A stretch of DNA of 64,000 nt from Hemicordylus capensis (Eukaryota > Chordata > Lepidosauria > Squamata > Cordylidae): assembly GCF_027244095.1 (NCBI RefSeq), contig NC_069662.1, positions 15,898,501-15,962,500 of the forward strand, written 5' to 3'. A model generated the notes under the pieces. The model had not been told where the DNA came from. It ran no database searches and saw only the letters and a list, made by a program, of their open reading frames with translations. Numbering within the stretch: position 1 is the first letter of the stretch; the number at the start of each line of letters is the position of its first letter. Positions 40,791-51,300 of this stretch are shown here, piece by piece. The position numbers and the translations under genes are program-made.

Positions 40791-41165
40791 CCCATTTATT
40801 TTTAATTTATTTAAAATGTTTCTATACTGCCCCAAACTTGTGTCTCTGGGTGGTTTACAATTAAAATCATTTAAAACATCAAATCAATTAACAATTAAAA
40901 TCATTTAAAACATTGAAAACATTTTAAACCCAGTATTAATTGTTTTTTTAAAAAAGATAAATCTAATTAAAAGCCTGAGTGAATAAATGTGTCTTCAGTG
41001 CCTTTTACAAAGTTGCCAGAGATGGGGAGGCTCTTATTTCAACAGGGAGCACATTCCAAAGTCCAGGGGCAGCAACGGAGAAGGCCTGTTCCTGAGTAGC
41101 CACCAGACGAATTGGCAGCAACCTCAGACGAACCTCTCCAGATGATCTTAACAATTTTTTGGCAA
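40791..41165 (-). mobile_element. L2-type LINE 3' end inserted in CR1
   Basis: The minus strand encodes LRSSGEVRLRLLPIRLVATQ and GLWNVLPVEIRASPSLATL, the L2 ORF2 end, then an AT-rich UTR. The CR1 reads through on both sides. Confidence 0.8.
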
Positions 41166-41506
41166 TCAGTTTCATGATTAATCCCATGAAACTGATTGCC
41201 AAGAAACTTAGGACTGACAAAAGGAAGTACTACTTCTGCTACAGGAATTCTCTGCCACAAGATGCGGTGACAGCCACCAGCCTGGATGGCTTTAAGAAGG
41301 GCTTTGATAAATTCATGGAGGACAAGTCTATCAATGGATACTAGTCTGAGGTATATAGGTGTCCTCCAGCCTAAAAGGGCCACTTGCAACTCTAAATACC
41401 AGTTGAAGGGAAGCAACAGCAGGAGAGAGGGCATGCCCTCAGCTCTTGCCTGTGGGCTTCTCAGTGGGATCTGGTGGGCCACTTTGTGAAACAGGATGCT
41501 GGACTA

Positions 41507-41733
41507 TTATTATTATTATTACATTTATATCCCACTCTTCCTCCAAGGAGCCCAGAGCGGTGTACTACATACTTGAGTTTCTCCTCACAACAACCCTGTG
41601 AAGTAGGTTAGGCTGAGAGAGAAGTGACTGGCCCAGAGTCACCCAGCTAGTATCATGGCTGAATGGGGATCTGAACTCAGATCTCCCCAGTCCTAGTCCA
41701 GCACTCTAACCACTACACCACACTGGCTCACTA
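41507..41733 (-). repeat. tRNA SINE with GGACTA target duplication
   Basis: The minus strand has the head GTGGTGTAGTGGTTAGAGTG, the B box GAGTTCAGATCCC, and the tail GTGGGATATAAATGTAATAA. GGACTA lies at 41501-41506 and 41734-41739. It interrupts the CR1 tail. Confidence 0.88.
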
Positions 41734-41782
41734 GGACTAGGTAGGCCTTCGACCTGATCTAGCAGGGCTGTTCTTATGTCCA

Positions 41783-41905
41783 TCTAGCTCAGTATTGCCT
41801 ACACAGACTGGCTGCAGCTCTCCAAGGTTTCACGTAGGAATCTTTCCCAGAGATGCCAGAGTGTGAACCTGGGACTGTCTGAGCTCTCTGCTGAGCTACC
41901 ACAGC
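41783..41905 (-). repeat. 5S-tRNA SINE, tail and tRNA part
   Basis: Tail CTAGCTCAGTATTGCC, then a tRNA-like segment on the minus strand (GGGGCTGTGGTAGCTCAGCA). Confidence 0.65.
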
Positions 41906-42330
41906 CCCAACCCCTCAGGGCAGATCAGACATGGTCATGCAAATGGCCTCTGCACATGCACAGAGGCCCAAACTGGGCCAACAAAGCCCTGAACCGATCC
42001 GCCGCTGGCCCCACCTACTCTGGAAGAGGCCAAAGAAGGTGGGGGAGCTGCCACCCCCCCCCACACACAGCCCCCATTGCTGGCACTTGTAAGTAAGAAC
42101 TTACTGCCCTCCCACCCACTCTGCCCCTGCACCTTTACTGGCAAAGGGGAATCCTCACCAGATTCCCCTTTACCAGTAGAGCTCCAATCCAGCTCAGTTC
42201 AAACTGGGCCCAGTTTGATTCGAACTTGGACTGGCTGAGGTCAGTCCGGGACGACCCCGAACCTGTTGAGCCCAGCCAAGGCAACGTTGAGCCTGGCTCA
42301 AATGGAGCCAACTCACACACCCCTAATAGG
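41906..42330. other. GC-rich interspersed element, probably hAT-like
   Basis: The right end CTCACACACCCCTA fits the TAGGGGTGTG-type termini seen elsewhere. Internal inverted segment GGGGAATCCTCACCAGATTCCCC. The left end is not resolved. Confidence 0.4.
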
Positions 42331-42647
42331 CTTATATATTGGCAATATATAATAGGTTTGAAGAGAGTTGAAAGTGTTTGAGAGAATTGCCTTTCATTTC
42401 TGTACCCATACACTTTTTGTTTCAGTGTCACTGCTAGTCCAATATGTTTTGGAGGTTTTCAAAAACACCACATAAAGCAGTTCCCCGGATATGAAGGTGG
42501 CATGAAAGCAGACACCACAAACCATTCTAAAAAGGAAAAAAAGACAAAACCTATTGCCTCTCTCTAGAAGGAGGGCAATAGGAAATTTTTTGTTTTATAA
42601 GAGTGAAACTTCTCAGGAAACAAGTCAGTAGCCTGCTTTTACTTGTA

Positions 42648-42955
42648 GGGAAGAGAGCTAGTCTTGTGGTAGCAAGCATGACTTGTCCCCTTAAGCTAAG
42701 CAGGGTCCACCCTGGTTGCATATGAAAGGGAGACTAGAAGTGTGAGCACTGTAAGATCTTCCCCTCAGGGGATGGAGCCGCTCTGAGAAGAGCATCTAGG
42801 CTCCAAGTTCCCTCCCTGGCATCTCCGAGATAGGGCTGAGAGAGATTCCTGCCTGCAGCCTTGGAGAAGCCGCTTCCAGTCTGTGTGGACAATACTGAGT
42901 GAGATGGACCTATTGTCTGACTCAGTATATGGCAGCTTCTATGTTCCTATGTTCC
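42648..42955 (+). repeat. 5S-tRNA chimeric SINE, full length, sense strand
   Basis: AGAGCTAGTCTTGTGGTAGC head, 5S-like GCTAAGCAGGGTCCACCCTGG and AAAGGGAGACTAG, degenerate tRNA part with AGAGCATCTAGG, a tail, and a final TATGTTCCTATGTTCC. Best copy for the 5S match. Confidence 0.85.
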
Positions 42956-43083
42956 TTCTCTCTCAGACTGTACATTTTATATATTGTTTAGTAGATCAGT
43001 ATATTATTTTAGGCTTTACCTATGTGACTGTATTTTTGTTTTCTCCAGTGTGATCATTATGTGTTTATTTTCTGGTCAGTGAC

Positions 43084-43245
43084 CAGGGGCGTAGCTAGGG
43101 AAGATGGGGCCCGTGTTCATCCCTCTCTCTGGCGGCCCCTCAGATTGAGGGAGACAATGGAGAAAATAGGGAGGGATGGAGCTGGAGGGCCCCCAGGAGC
43201 TGGGGGCCCGTGTTCTTTGAACCCTTTCGCTCAATTATAGCTACG
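43084..43245. mobile_element. hAT MITE
   Basis: CAGGGGCGTAGCTAGG...TTATAGCTACG. CAGTGAC on both sides gives seven of eight duplication bases. Confidence 0.7.
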
Positions 43246-43570
43246 CAGTGACCATAATAAAGACAATGATTATGACTATAAATTTATATAGCTTTTATAC
43301 CAGTTTAACTTTCCTGGCTTCCCCTAAATAATTCTGGGAATTGAAATGCAAAGGAAATGATGAGTGTGCTGTTAAAACTCTCTAAACTTTTTTTTTGCTG
43401 AACTACAGTTCCCTGCAAGGAGGGAATGACTCTGAAACCAGTGACTAGCTGGCTCTGTTTCAGTGACTCTGAACCTGACTGGTGATGGTGAAAGTTAAGA
43501 GCAGGGAGAAAGTAAGAACCAAGGAGGAAAAAGAATAAATATGTCTCTTCTACATTCAGTTTACTCAAAA

Positions 43571-43900
43571 GCCCTATTCGCACATTATGTTCTATACTTG
43601 TACAATGAGGACAAAATATGCCCAGGAACAGTTATTTATTTATTTATTTAGTCAGTTAGTTGGTCAGTTAGTTATCCGATTTAAATACCGCCCTTCCAAA
43701 AATGGCTCAGGGCGGTTATTCACATGTTATGTTGAACACAGGTACAGCATTGCACCCCCCATCTGTACCACACATTTGAGGTGCCTCTACCCAGGTTTAC
43801 TTTTAAAATGAACACAGGTACAGTCATCCACACAAAAACATGTATGTGTGTGCAGTCACCTGAACGCAGGTACAACATAATGTCTGAAGAGGGCTAGATT
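43571..43900. mobile_element. MITE with AGCCCTATTCGCACATTATG inverted ends
   Basis: Right end CATAATGTCTGAAGAGGGCT complements the left. Related to 36847-37305. An inner LINE-tail piece (ACCGCCCTTCCAAAAATGGC) lies at about 43630-43715. Confidence 0.65.
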
Positions 43901-44075
43901 GTACCTGCATTGAACATAATGTCTTGGGGGAATGTTCTTACTAGTGTGTGAATAAGGGTGTGACAACCATCTAAGTAGCTTGGAACTTGGGTACCTAAAG
44001 GACTGCTCTTCCTCTGTATGGATACACTGTTTGCAAGGTGCCCCAGGTCATTTTGAAAACTGAGATTGAGCAGGG

Positions 44076-44374
44076 CACTTTCCAGATTACACACGTTCAG
44101 CAGTAAAATGCTTCGGCTTGGCAGGATTGTTTCGAAAATGTAAATAGTTTGCGCAACCCTCCTACAATGGGAAAATACAGCTGTTTTTCTGCAATGAACT
44201 TGCAATGTTGTAGGACTAAAACTCAAGGAAAACATCCGAAAGAAGGCATCGGAAATGGGAACAGCACCTTGCTGGCAGCACAGGGGCTGTGGTGTTGAAA
44301 CACAGGCAGTACGGAAGCACACTTAATGGATGCATAGTGACACATGTTGTAGTGTGCAATCTGGAAAGCACCCA
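44076..44374. mobile_element. MITE with GGGCACTTTCCAGATTACAC inverted ends
   Basis: Right end GTGCAATCTGGAAAGCACCC complements the left. Uninterrupted relative of 39376-39935. Confidence 0.75.
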
Positions 44375-44589
44375 TGTGGATAAGAGGAGGAAGGACTTTG
44401 CATTTGAGATGCCAGTGTTCTGGAATGCCCTCTCTAAGGTAGCCCATATACTTTCTGATATCAGGTGAAAAAAGCCTTTGTGGAATGATTGGTCTATTCT
44501 ATGATTGTATTGTATGTCATTTTAATATTGGGCTGTGTGGTGATTGGCTCATAAACACTGTCAATCAAGAAGAATCTAAACTTAGGAAC

Positions 44590-44770
44590 CTCTCTTGGAA
44601 GAGAGTGTGTACATTCACACACCATCCAAACTTACCCCGAAGTCCCTTCAAGATCCTTGGACCCACTCCACACACAAATCGGGCTTTGTCTTTCTAGCTT
44701 ATCTCAGTGTATTTCCAGGTTATTAAAATGCTGGTTTTAAGCTACTTTTTCTGAAAACGCCAGAGCAAAT
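44590..44770. repeat. Dispersed repeat shared with 19080-19290
   Basis: Matches the earlier site in order (CCAAACTTACCCCG to TAAAATGCTGGTTTTAAG). Confidence 0.6.
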
Positions 44771-45059
44771 AGGGAAAGGCCCTAATCATTAGCATGTTAA
44801 GAGGGATACTCTCTTTAGAAATGCAGATATAGCTCTTTAGAAAGCTCTCCCCCCCACCCCACGCCCCATTGGCTAGAAGGAAAACATGGAGGCATGCCAT
44901 GCGAACTTGCATCAAAACGAAAGAGAGCAGAGGGGAGGGGCTACTCCCCTCAATGCCACGAGTGTGATTCGAAGTGGCTTTGCTCAACATTTACCCCGCA
45001 GCATGAAGCCATGTGCGAATAACTCCTCCCTGCAGTCCTTACCATCAATACAGAGGAGA

Positions 45060-45720
45060 ACAACCTAAAAACAGGGGTACATTTGCTGGCAACCTCCAGA
45101 CTTGACTACGGCAATGTGCTCTATGTGGGGCTGACTTTATGCGTAGACCAGAAACTGCAATTGGTACAAAATGTGGCAGCCAGGTTGGTCTCTGGGGTAA
45201 CCCAAAGAGACCATAATACTATTTTAAAAGCATTACCCTGGCTTCCCGTATGTTTCCTGGCAAAATATAAAGTGCTAGTGATTACCTATAAAGCCCTAAA
45301 TGCCGGCTTGGGCACAGGGTATTTAAGAGAGTGCCTTCTCCTTCAGGACCCCCACCACTTATTAAGATCTTCTGGAGAGGTCCATCTGCAGCTGCCCCCA
45401 GACCGAGTAGTGGCAACTCAGGGCTGGGCCTTTTCTACAGCCACCCTAAGGCTCTAGAACAAACTCCCTGTTGCTGTAAGAGCTTCCCCACCCCTAGCAG
45501 GTTTTAAAAGAGCACTCAAGACACTTTCCCCCCACATCAAGTCTTTGATTAGCTGTAAGTTGGTTTTTATTGTTGTTGCTATTGATGTTTTGAATTTTTA
45601 ACTGTTTTAATGTTTGCTTTTAATTCTTGTTTTATCATTTATTTTGTAAACCTCCATGACACATTGGTATGAGATGGTATAGAAATGTGATAAATAAAAT
45701 GAATGAAAGAAAGAATAAAT
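45060..45720 (+). mobile_element. L2-type LINE 3' region
   Basis: The + strand encodes LATSRLDYGNVLYVGLTL, QLVQNVAARLVSG and LLRSSGEVHLQLPPDRVVAT, classic L2 ORF2 end, then a UTR to an ATAAATAAAATGAATG tail. Confidence 0.85.
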
Positions 45721-45749
45721 AAACAAATATGACTGAGATAGGAAAACAA

Positions 45750-46177
45750 TCTATATATTTATTTCTCTAAGACGTACCCGTGGCTAATCCCATGCGTGGC
45801 AGCTCTCGAGAGAGTACGCGAGCAGCTGCCAATTAGCCACAGGGACAGGGGAGAAAATGGGGATGGCGGCAGCGGCCAGCTGAGAGGGTCGCACAGCCTC
45901 CCTCAAAAAGCAGAAATGCTGGGGGTAATGGCGTCCGGCTAGCAGGCGGCGGAAAGGGCAGCACAGCCTCCCTCTCCGGCCCGCCTGCCGGCCAAAAGGC
46001 AGGAGCACCGGCGGGGGTGGGGGGAGAAGAAGACCATGGCAGCAGGTGGGTGGCAGAGAGGGTGACTCACAAGGCAGAAGCGTGGGGGGTAGGAGCGCCG
46101 ATGGTGGGGCGGAACAACGGGGGCAGGGGAAAGGGGAAGAACTAGTGGTGCAGATGCTCTGTGCCTGGCCCAGCTAG
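45750..46177 (+). mobile_element. Small non-autonomous Helitron
   Basis: A|TCTATATATTTATTTCTC start, hairpin GTGCAGATGCTCTGTGC, then CTAG|T at 46174-46177. The 3' end matches the Helitron ending at 18519. Confidence 0.8.
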
Positions 46178-48270
46178 TTAAAAATAAATGGTATGCTTCT
46201 GTTTTCATCAGTGACATGTTGAAGGATACTACACACTTCCCTGCATGAAATGAGCTGCCTCCCTCCACTGCAGCTGGAGGGAAAATATGTGAAATGTGGG
46301 TGTACAACTCATTCGAGAGCCAGAAGGAAAGAGAAGGCAAAGAAGAATTGAGAGGTGTGAAAATTTTGCTCAGTGCGGAAGGAAGGAAGAAAGGAGGAAG
46401 CTGTAATATTTTAACTTTTTGTGATCTGAGTTGCTTGCAGCACTCTTGATAGTTTCCGCCCTTACCCTCTCCTATAGCAGCAGAGAAGTTGCAAAACAAA
46501 ACCCAGAGCCCATTTCTTCATTAGCCGTAAGAAGACCATTTCTCAAATCTTGCATCCTGAATCATCAGCTGAAAACCAGTGTAATCCAAAGAGTACAGTT
46601 AAAAGTGGGTGCATTTTATAAACATGTTATGGGACAAAATTAGGGACGGAAGACAGAATTGGGCATTCTGAGAAACCTTAGGACCAAATGAGATGTGCCA
46701 TCATCTGGTTAGGGGCTTGATTTTACTCTAAAGCAGCAGCCACATAGGACCCTGAACCAGATTGGGAGCAGATAAAGGGCATTTAGCCCTTCCGATTCAT
46801 GTCGTTTTCCTGCCAAATGACTATGCCATAGGTCCGAAAATTGGAATCATGCACAGCCCTCAAAAATCGGGAGCATGCACAGCCCGCCCACCCCCATTAA
46901 TGATTGTGTGAACTGGCTAATTGTCTCAGAAGAGGTATTCCCCATTCTCTCACACAGAAGGGAATACCTCTTTTAAGATGCTTGCTTGCCACCTGAAGTA
47001 TTTAAAGCACCCATATTTTTTAAAAAATGGTTTTTTTTTTAAGTTTCTGCTGACAGATTAATTCTTGGGCACCATTTTAGCTGATCCAAATGCTTTAATC
47101 AATTACTCAGACTGATTAATCAGCTAAGCAGTTGGGCTTTGGTGAAAGTGTTAAACCTGTGACCAGAAGAACACATTTGACTACAGATTTCTACTACTTC
47201 TACTACTTAGGGATGTGCACGGAACCGGGTAGGGGAGGCTCAAAGGTGGGGGGGGTACAGCTTTAAGGGCGGGGGACAGTGCACTTACCCCCAGCGTCTG
47301 ATTTTAGTAAAGCCCAGCAGGACAGCGTACCTCCCTGCCACCCCATTGCCCCCATTTACCGGAACTACCTGGAAGTATTTGATGCGCCTGCTCACACCAG
47401 CATGGGCATGCGCACATTGGGCCCGCCCACAGAGATCTTGTGCTGGGGATGGATAGCAGCAGTTCCTCTTCCCTGCCCCAAATATGAGAGAATCACCACT
47501 TTAAAAGGTGCTTCATTAGCACACAGAAGTTTGATTCTACAAACCCACACACACACAAAGCCCCCACCCACCCAAACACTTTTGCTTTACTGATGAAATT
47601 CTCTCACTTCCCTCAATGTTCTCCACAACACCCACCTTTCCCCTAAAGCGTTTGTTGCAACTCCTTAAACATCACCATCTGCTGAAACTAGAAGTCTAAC
47701 TATGCATAAAACTGAACAAATTGCATATATTTGCCTCTCTGTGTGGCCTCCCTTGCCTCCATCTCCCTTCCTCTACTGTCTCCCCAGCTTCAAATCCTAA
47801 ACTGTAAGCTCTAGAAGGCAGGGATTTTGTATTCTATACAGCGCCTTGCACAATTAACTTATTGTACATAATGAGGAAAAACATTGGCCTGGATGCAGCG
47901 GCAAATAGTTAAGCACATCTTGCATGTGCAGCATGACGGCAGCATTGAAAGAAGAAATGGCCTTTGTTTCATTTCATCTTTTAAGCAATAGGGGTTGGTG
48001 ACAAAGTAATTTTCTGTCTTGGTCTCTCCTGCGGTCAAAACCACTCATCCCACATGCCTTCCTTTGCTGCTCCTGATTCAGCTTCTCCTTTTAGACTCTC
48101 TCTCTCTCACACACACACCCTTTTTTTTTTTTTTTTGGCAAAGGTCACTAACTTGCTTGCTTCACCTGACATCAGTTCCATACACTGCCGTGGTATAGAC
48201 ACCCACCCTTGGTCCTTCTGACCACCCTCCAGCTTCCCAGGGCATTTGCACTGTTAGCACTCAGCCAAGA
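46178..48270. other. Intergenic sequence upstream of integrin gene
   Basis: Holds a small hairpin at about 46930-46975 (AGAGGTATTCCCC...GGGAATACCTCT), a TAGGGATGTGCACGG hAT-like start at 47212, and a T-run at 48121-48138. The last 130 bases before 48271 probably contain the integrin promoter or leader, but I see no clear TATA box. Confidence 0.5.
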
Positions 48271-48310
48271 ATGGACTCCTCCTCACTGCTCTTGTGCTTC
48301 TGTGCTGCTG
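48271..48310 (+). CDS. ITGAM-like: Integrin alpha exon 1: start and signal peptide
   Basis: CCAAGAATGG start context, 13 codons with a hydrophobic LLLCFCAA core, donor CTG|GTAAGT at phase 1. Too short for routine frame searches but in phase with exon 2. Confidence 0.82.
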
Positions 48311-51300
48311 GTAAGTACGTCCTTGTTTCTTTTTCTTTTTCTTTTTTTTTTTTGAAAAGACTAGATCAGAGGAAGGTCATTCTGAGGCCAGATGTTTTCT
48401 TGGTATAGAAAAACCAAGAATGACAGAGAAGATCAGCAAGAGTATTTTGGGGATGCAAGGTGAAAAATCTCTAATCCTCAGAGAAGAATGTTCACTTAGA
48501 ATACACTGCAATGGATGTTTTTACGACAGAATACAGGCTGCAAACTTTAGGTTAGCCTTGGGTGCTGTGTAGCAGAAAGGAAAGCAACCAATTTCCCCCT
48601 AAATAATAATAATTGGCAGATCAATCAACTAAAGCTTGGGTTGATTAATCAGTGGGGGTGGGGGAGCTACTTTTTATTGGCAGGTTTGTGAGTTTAAAGC
48701 CACTCTTTTTTCTCTTCATTTAGGGTAGATAGTAGTTTCTGTAATAGGGAATATATCTATATCTGTAATAAAGGATATGTCTATACCTGTGTATGTTTAT
48801 GTAATAGGGACTATATCTATATTTGTGTGTGTGGTCTTCCCTTCCAGAACTGAGTAGAAACTTCTATTGGATTGTAGGTTTTCTCACATTTCCTTCAGTA
48901 TGTATGTATATACTGCTTTTCAGCCAAAAATGGTTCTTAAAGAAGGCATAAGAAAATGCTCCCCTATCCCAAAGGGGCTCACAAAATAAAAAGAAAAGGC
49001 CAACAAACAGCTACTAGGCAGGACAGTATACTGAGATGCAAAAGGACAGTTGTTCTCCTCCTGCTAATTGTGGTGGTGGTGGTTATGGATGCTCATATAC
49101 CGGTTTTCAACCAAAATAATAATCTCAAAGCAGTTTATATTTAAAAAAAAACACCTGTGATTCCCTCTCCCAAAAAGGCTCTCAGTCTAAAAAGAAGCAT
49201 AAGGGAGACATCAGCAGCAACTACTACTAGAGGGGTGCTGTGTTGAGCTGGAGAGAGAGTTGCTCTCTCTCTCTGTTAAGTAGAAGAGAGAACTTTGAAA
49301 GGTGCCTCTTTGCCTATTTAACAGGAGCTGCTGCAGAGGGAGCCCTGATGTATTTTGCTGTTGCACAAGATAAGAAAAAAGAGGGAAGAGGGATGAGAAG
49401 GATAAGGGAGAGAAAGCCATAGGGGATGGTAAAAGAAAGAGAGAGAGCTCTTCTTTCGTGCATACATCCCTGGATATGTTTTCGTGAACAAGGCTTCTGC
49501 CTTCGAACAGAGAGGTCCCTTCCAGCTATCATTGCACCAAGACAATAATAGACCTAATTGCCATGAAGTGGCCTTTGATTGCATGGGGGTTTGGTGTGTT
49601 GGTGGGCCTAGAAGTGGAACTTTGGTTACCCTCCCCCCACTTTTGGAGAGCACCAATCACCACTGGTCGTTCTGTAGTCTCAACCTGTCTCTGCTGAGTT
49701 CTTAGTGAGGATCCACAAGATTATTAGCAGGGCCGGCCCTAGGATAAATATTGACCTGGGTGAGAAGTGTCTTTGGCACATGTGCACACACCCACATGGT
49801 TAATTTATCAGTGTGGCCAAGTTGTGCGGCTTGTGCACGAATGCAAAACATAGTAGTGCAACAAGCCGTACTACTACTGTTCCCAGGCTTTCCCAGCAAC
49901 GCCCCTGAAGAGGGTCTCCAGCTGCCTCTTTTGCTGCCAATGCTCTCCTGCTCCACTGCTGGGACTGCACGGAAGTCCCACATGCCTTCTGCAACTTCCT
50001 CTTCTGTTTCCCCGCTGCCTCTCTCTCGGTCTTTCCTTCCATCCCTTTCCCAAACTAGCTCTCTCTTACCATAAAAGCAATTAGCAGAAAGAGAAAGCTC
50101 TTTCCTGACTGTGCTACATTTCTCCCCAACTAAGCGTACATTCACCAAACAGAGAGTCATCAAGCTCAGCTTGGCGCCCCCTTCAGACTGGCGCCCTGGG
50201 CATCTAGTCAGCTTGCCCACGCCAGAGGCCAACACTGATGTTTGGACAGCGGACGTCAAAATGAAGGGATCAATACTGACTGTGTGAACTGAAATTTATA
50301 TAGAAACCTCTCCAACTGCTGGCTGCTGTTCATCTTCCTAAGGCTTGCATTCCTGCTTCCTTCCCTTGAGGCTGTGCTTCTTTTGTGAGGAATAAAGCTG
50401 AGAATAGGACATCTTTTGAACCCATAATTCTTCCTTTATGGGGTTGAATCCTGCTTAGCTAAGGGGATAATTCATGCTATCACAAGACTTGGTTTCGTGG
50501 CAGTGAGCATGAATTGTCCCCTTTGCTAAGCAGGATTCACCATGGTTTGCATTTAGATAGGTGACTACGTGTGAGCACTGTCTGCCATAAGACATTCCCC
50601 TTAAGGGATGGGGCTGTAGCTCACTGGTAGAGCATCTGCCTGCATGCAGAAGGTCACAGGTTTAATCCCTGACATCTCCCATCTAAGGCTGGGAAAACCC
50701 CCTGCCTGAAATGCCATGGCAGTAGTCAGTGTAGACCGTTCTGAGCAGTAGCATAGGGAGACTGTGGTGGCCCATGTGTGGTTGCTGCCATGGCCCCCTG
50801 GCCCCACCCCTCATATCCGACATCAGACACGGTGGCCCAGCTAGCCATGCCCTGCATCTGATGTCAGACACAGGCGGTGGGGGAGTGGGGGGAGATCGGC
50901 CTGCGCTGCGTTGGGCAGCATGGGCCGAAGTGATTGTCCGGGCAGGGAGAGCCGTTCTGGCAGCGCTGCCCAATGCAGCGTGGGCCAATCTCTCTCCTAA
51001 ATGGGGCCACACGGCCCCATTTGGGAGGGAGATCGATCAGCTCTGCTGCGGCCCTGATGAAGTGCAGGCCGATTTCAGTTCCAAACAGGGTCACGTGGCC
51101 CCATTTGGGACCAAAATAATGCCCCCCGCATCAGACGTGGGGGCGTGTCTGGGGCCGTGCTTGCAGCCCCTGATTGGTGGCAGCCCGGATTCTTTGAACC
51201 CATTCACCCAATGGTAGCTCCACTCCACAAAGGCAAGAAATTGCTCTCCCATTTGCATCCATGAATCATAAGGTCTGACAGGATGACACTCCTTATGTTG

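Larger units (their letters stand above)
40580..41780 (+). mobile_element. CR1 LINE 3' region, split by an L2 and a SINE
   Basis: CR1 marks: AAAAGGGCAACCAAGATGAT and ACATGCTAGAGGTCTTTAAT; then CCCATGAAACTGATTGCCAA and TTCTCTGCCACAAGATG after the L2, and GCAGGGCTGTTCTTATG after the SINE. A small 5S-tRNA SINE tail precedes it at 40537-40580. Confidence 0.8.

Noticed and set aside
42670-42755. 5S rRNA gene
   Set aside because: Only the internal 5S region matches, with many changes, and it is fused to SINE sequence.
50607-50680. tRNA gene
   Set aside because: A and B boxes are present but the segment is continuous with a SINE head and tail and the cloverleaf is poor.
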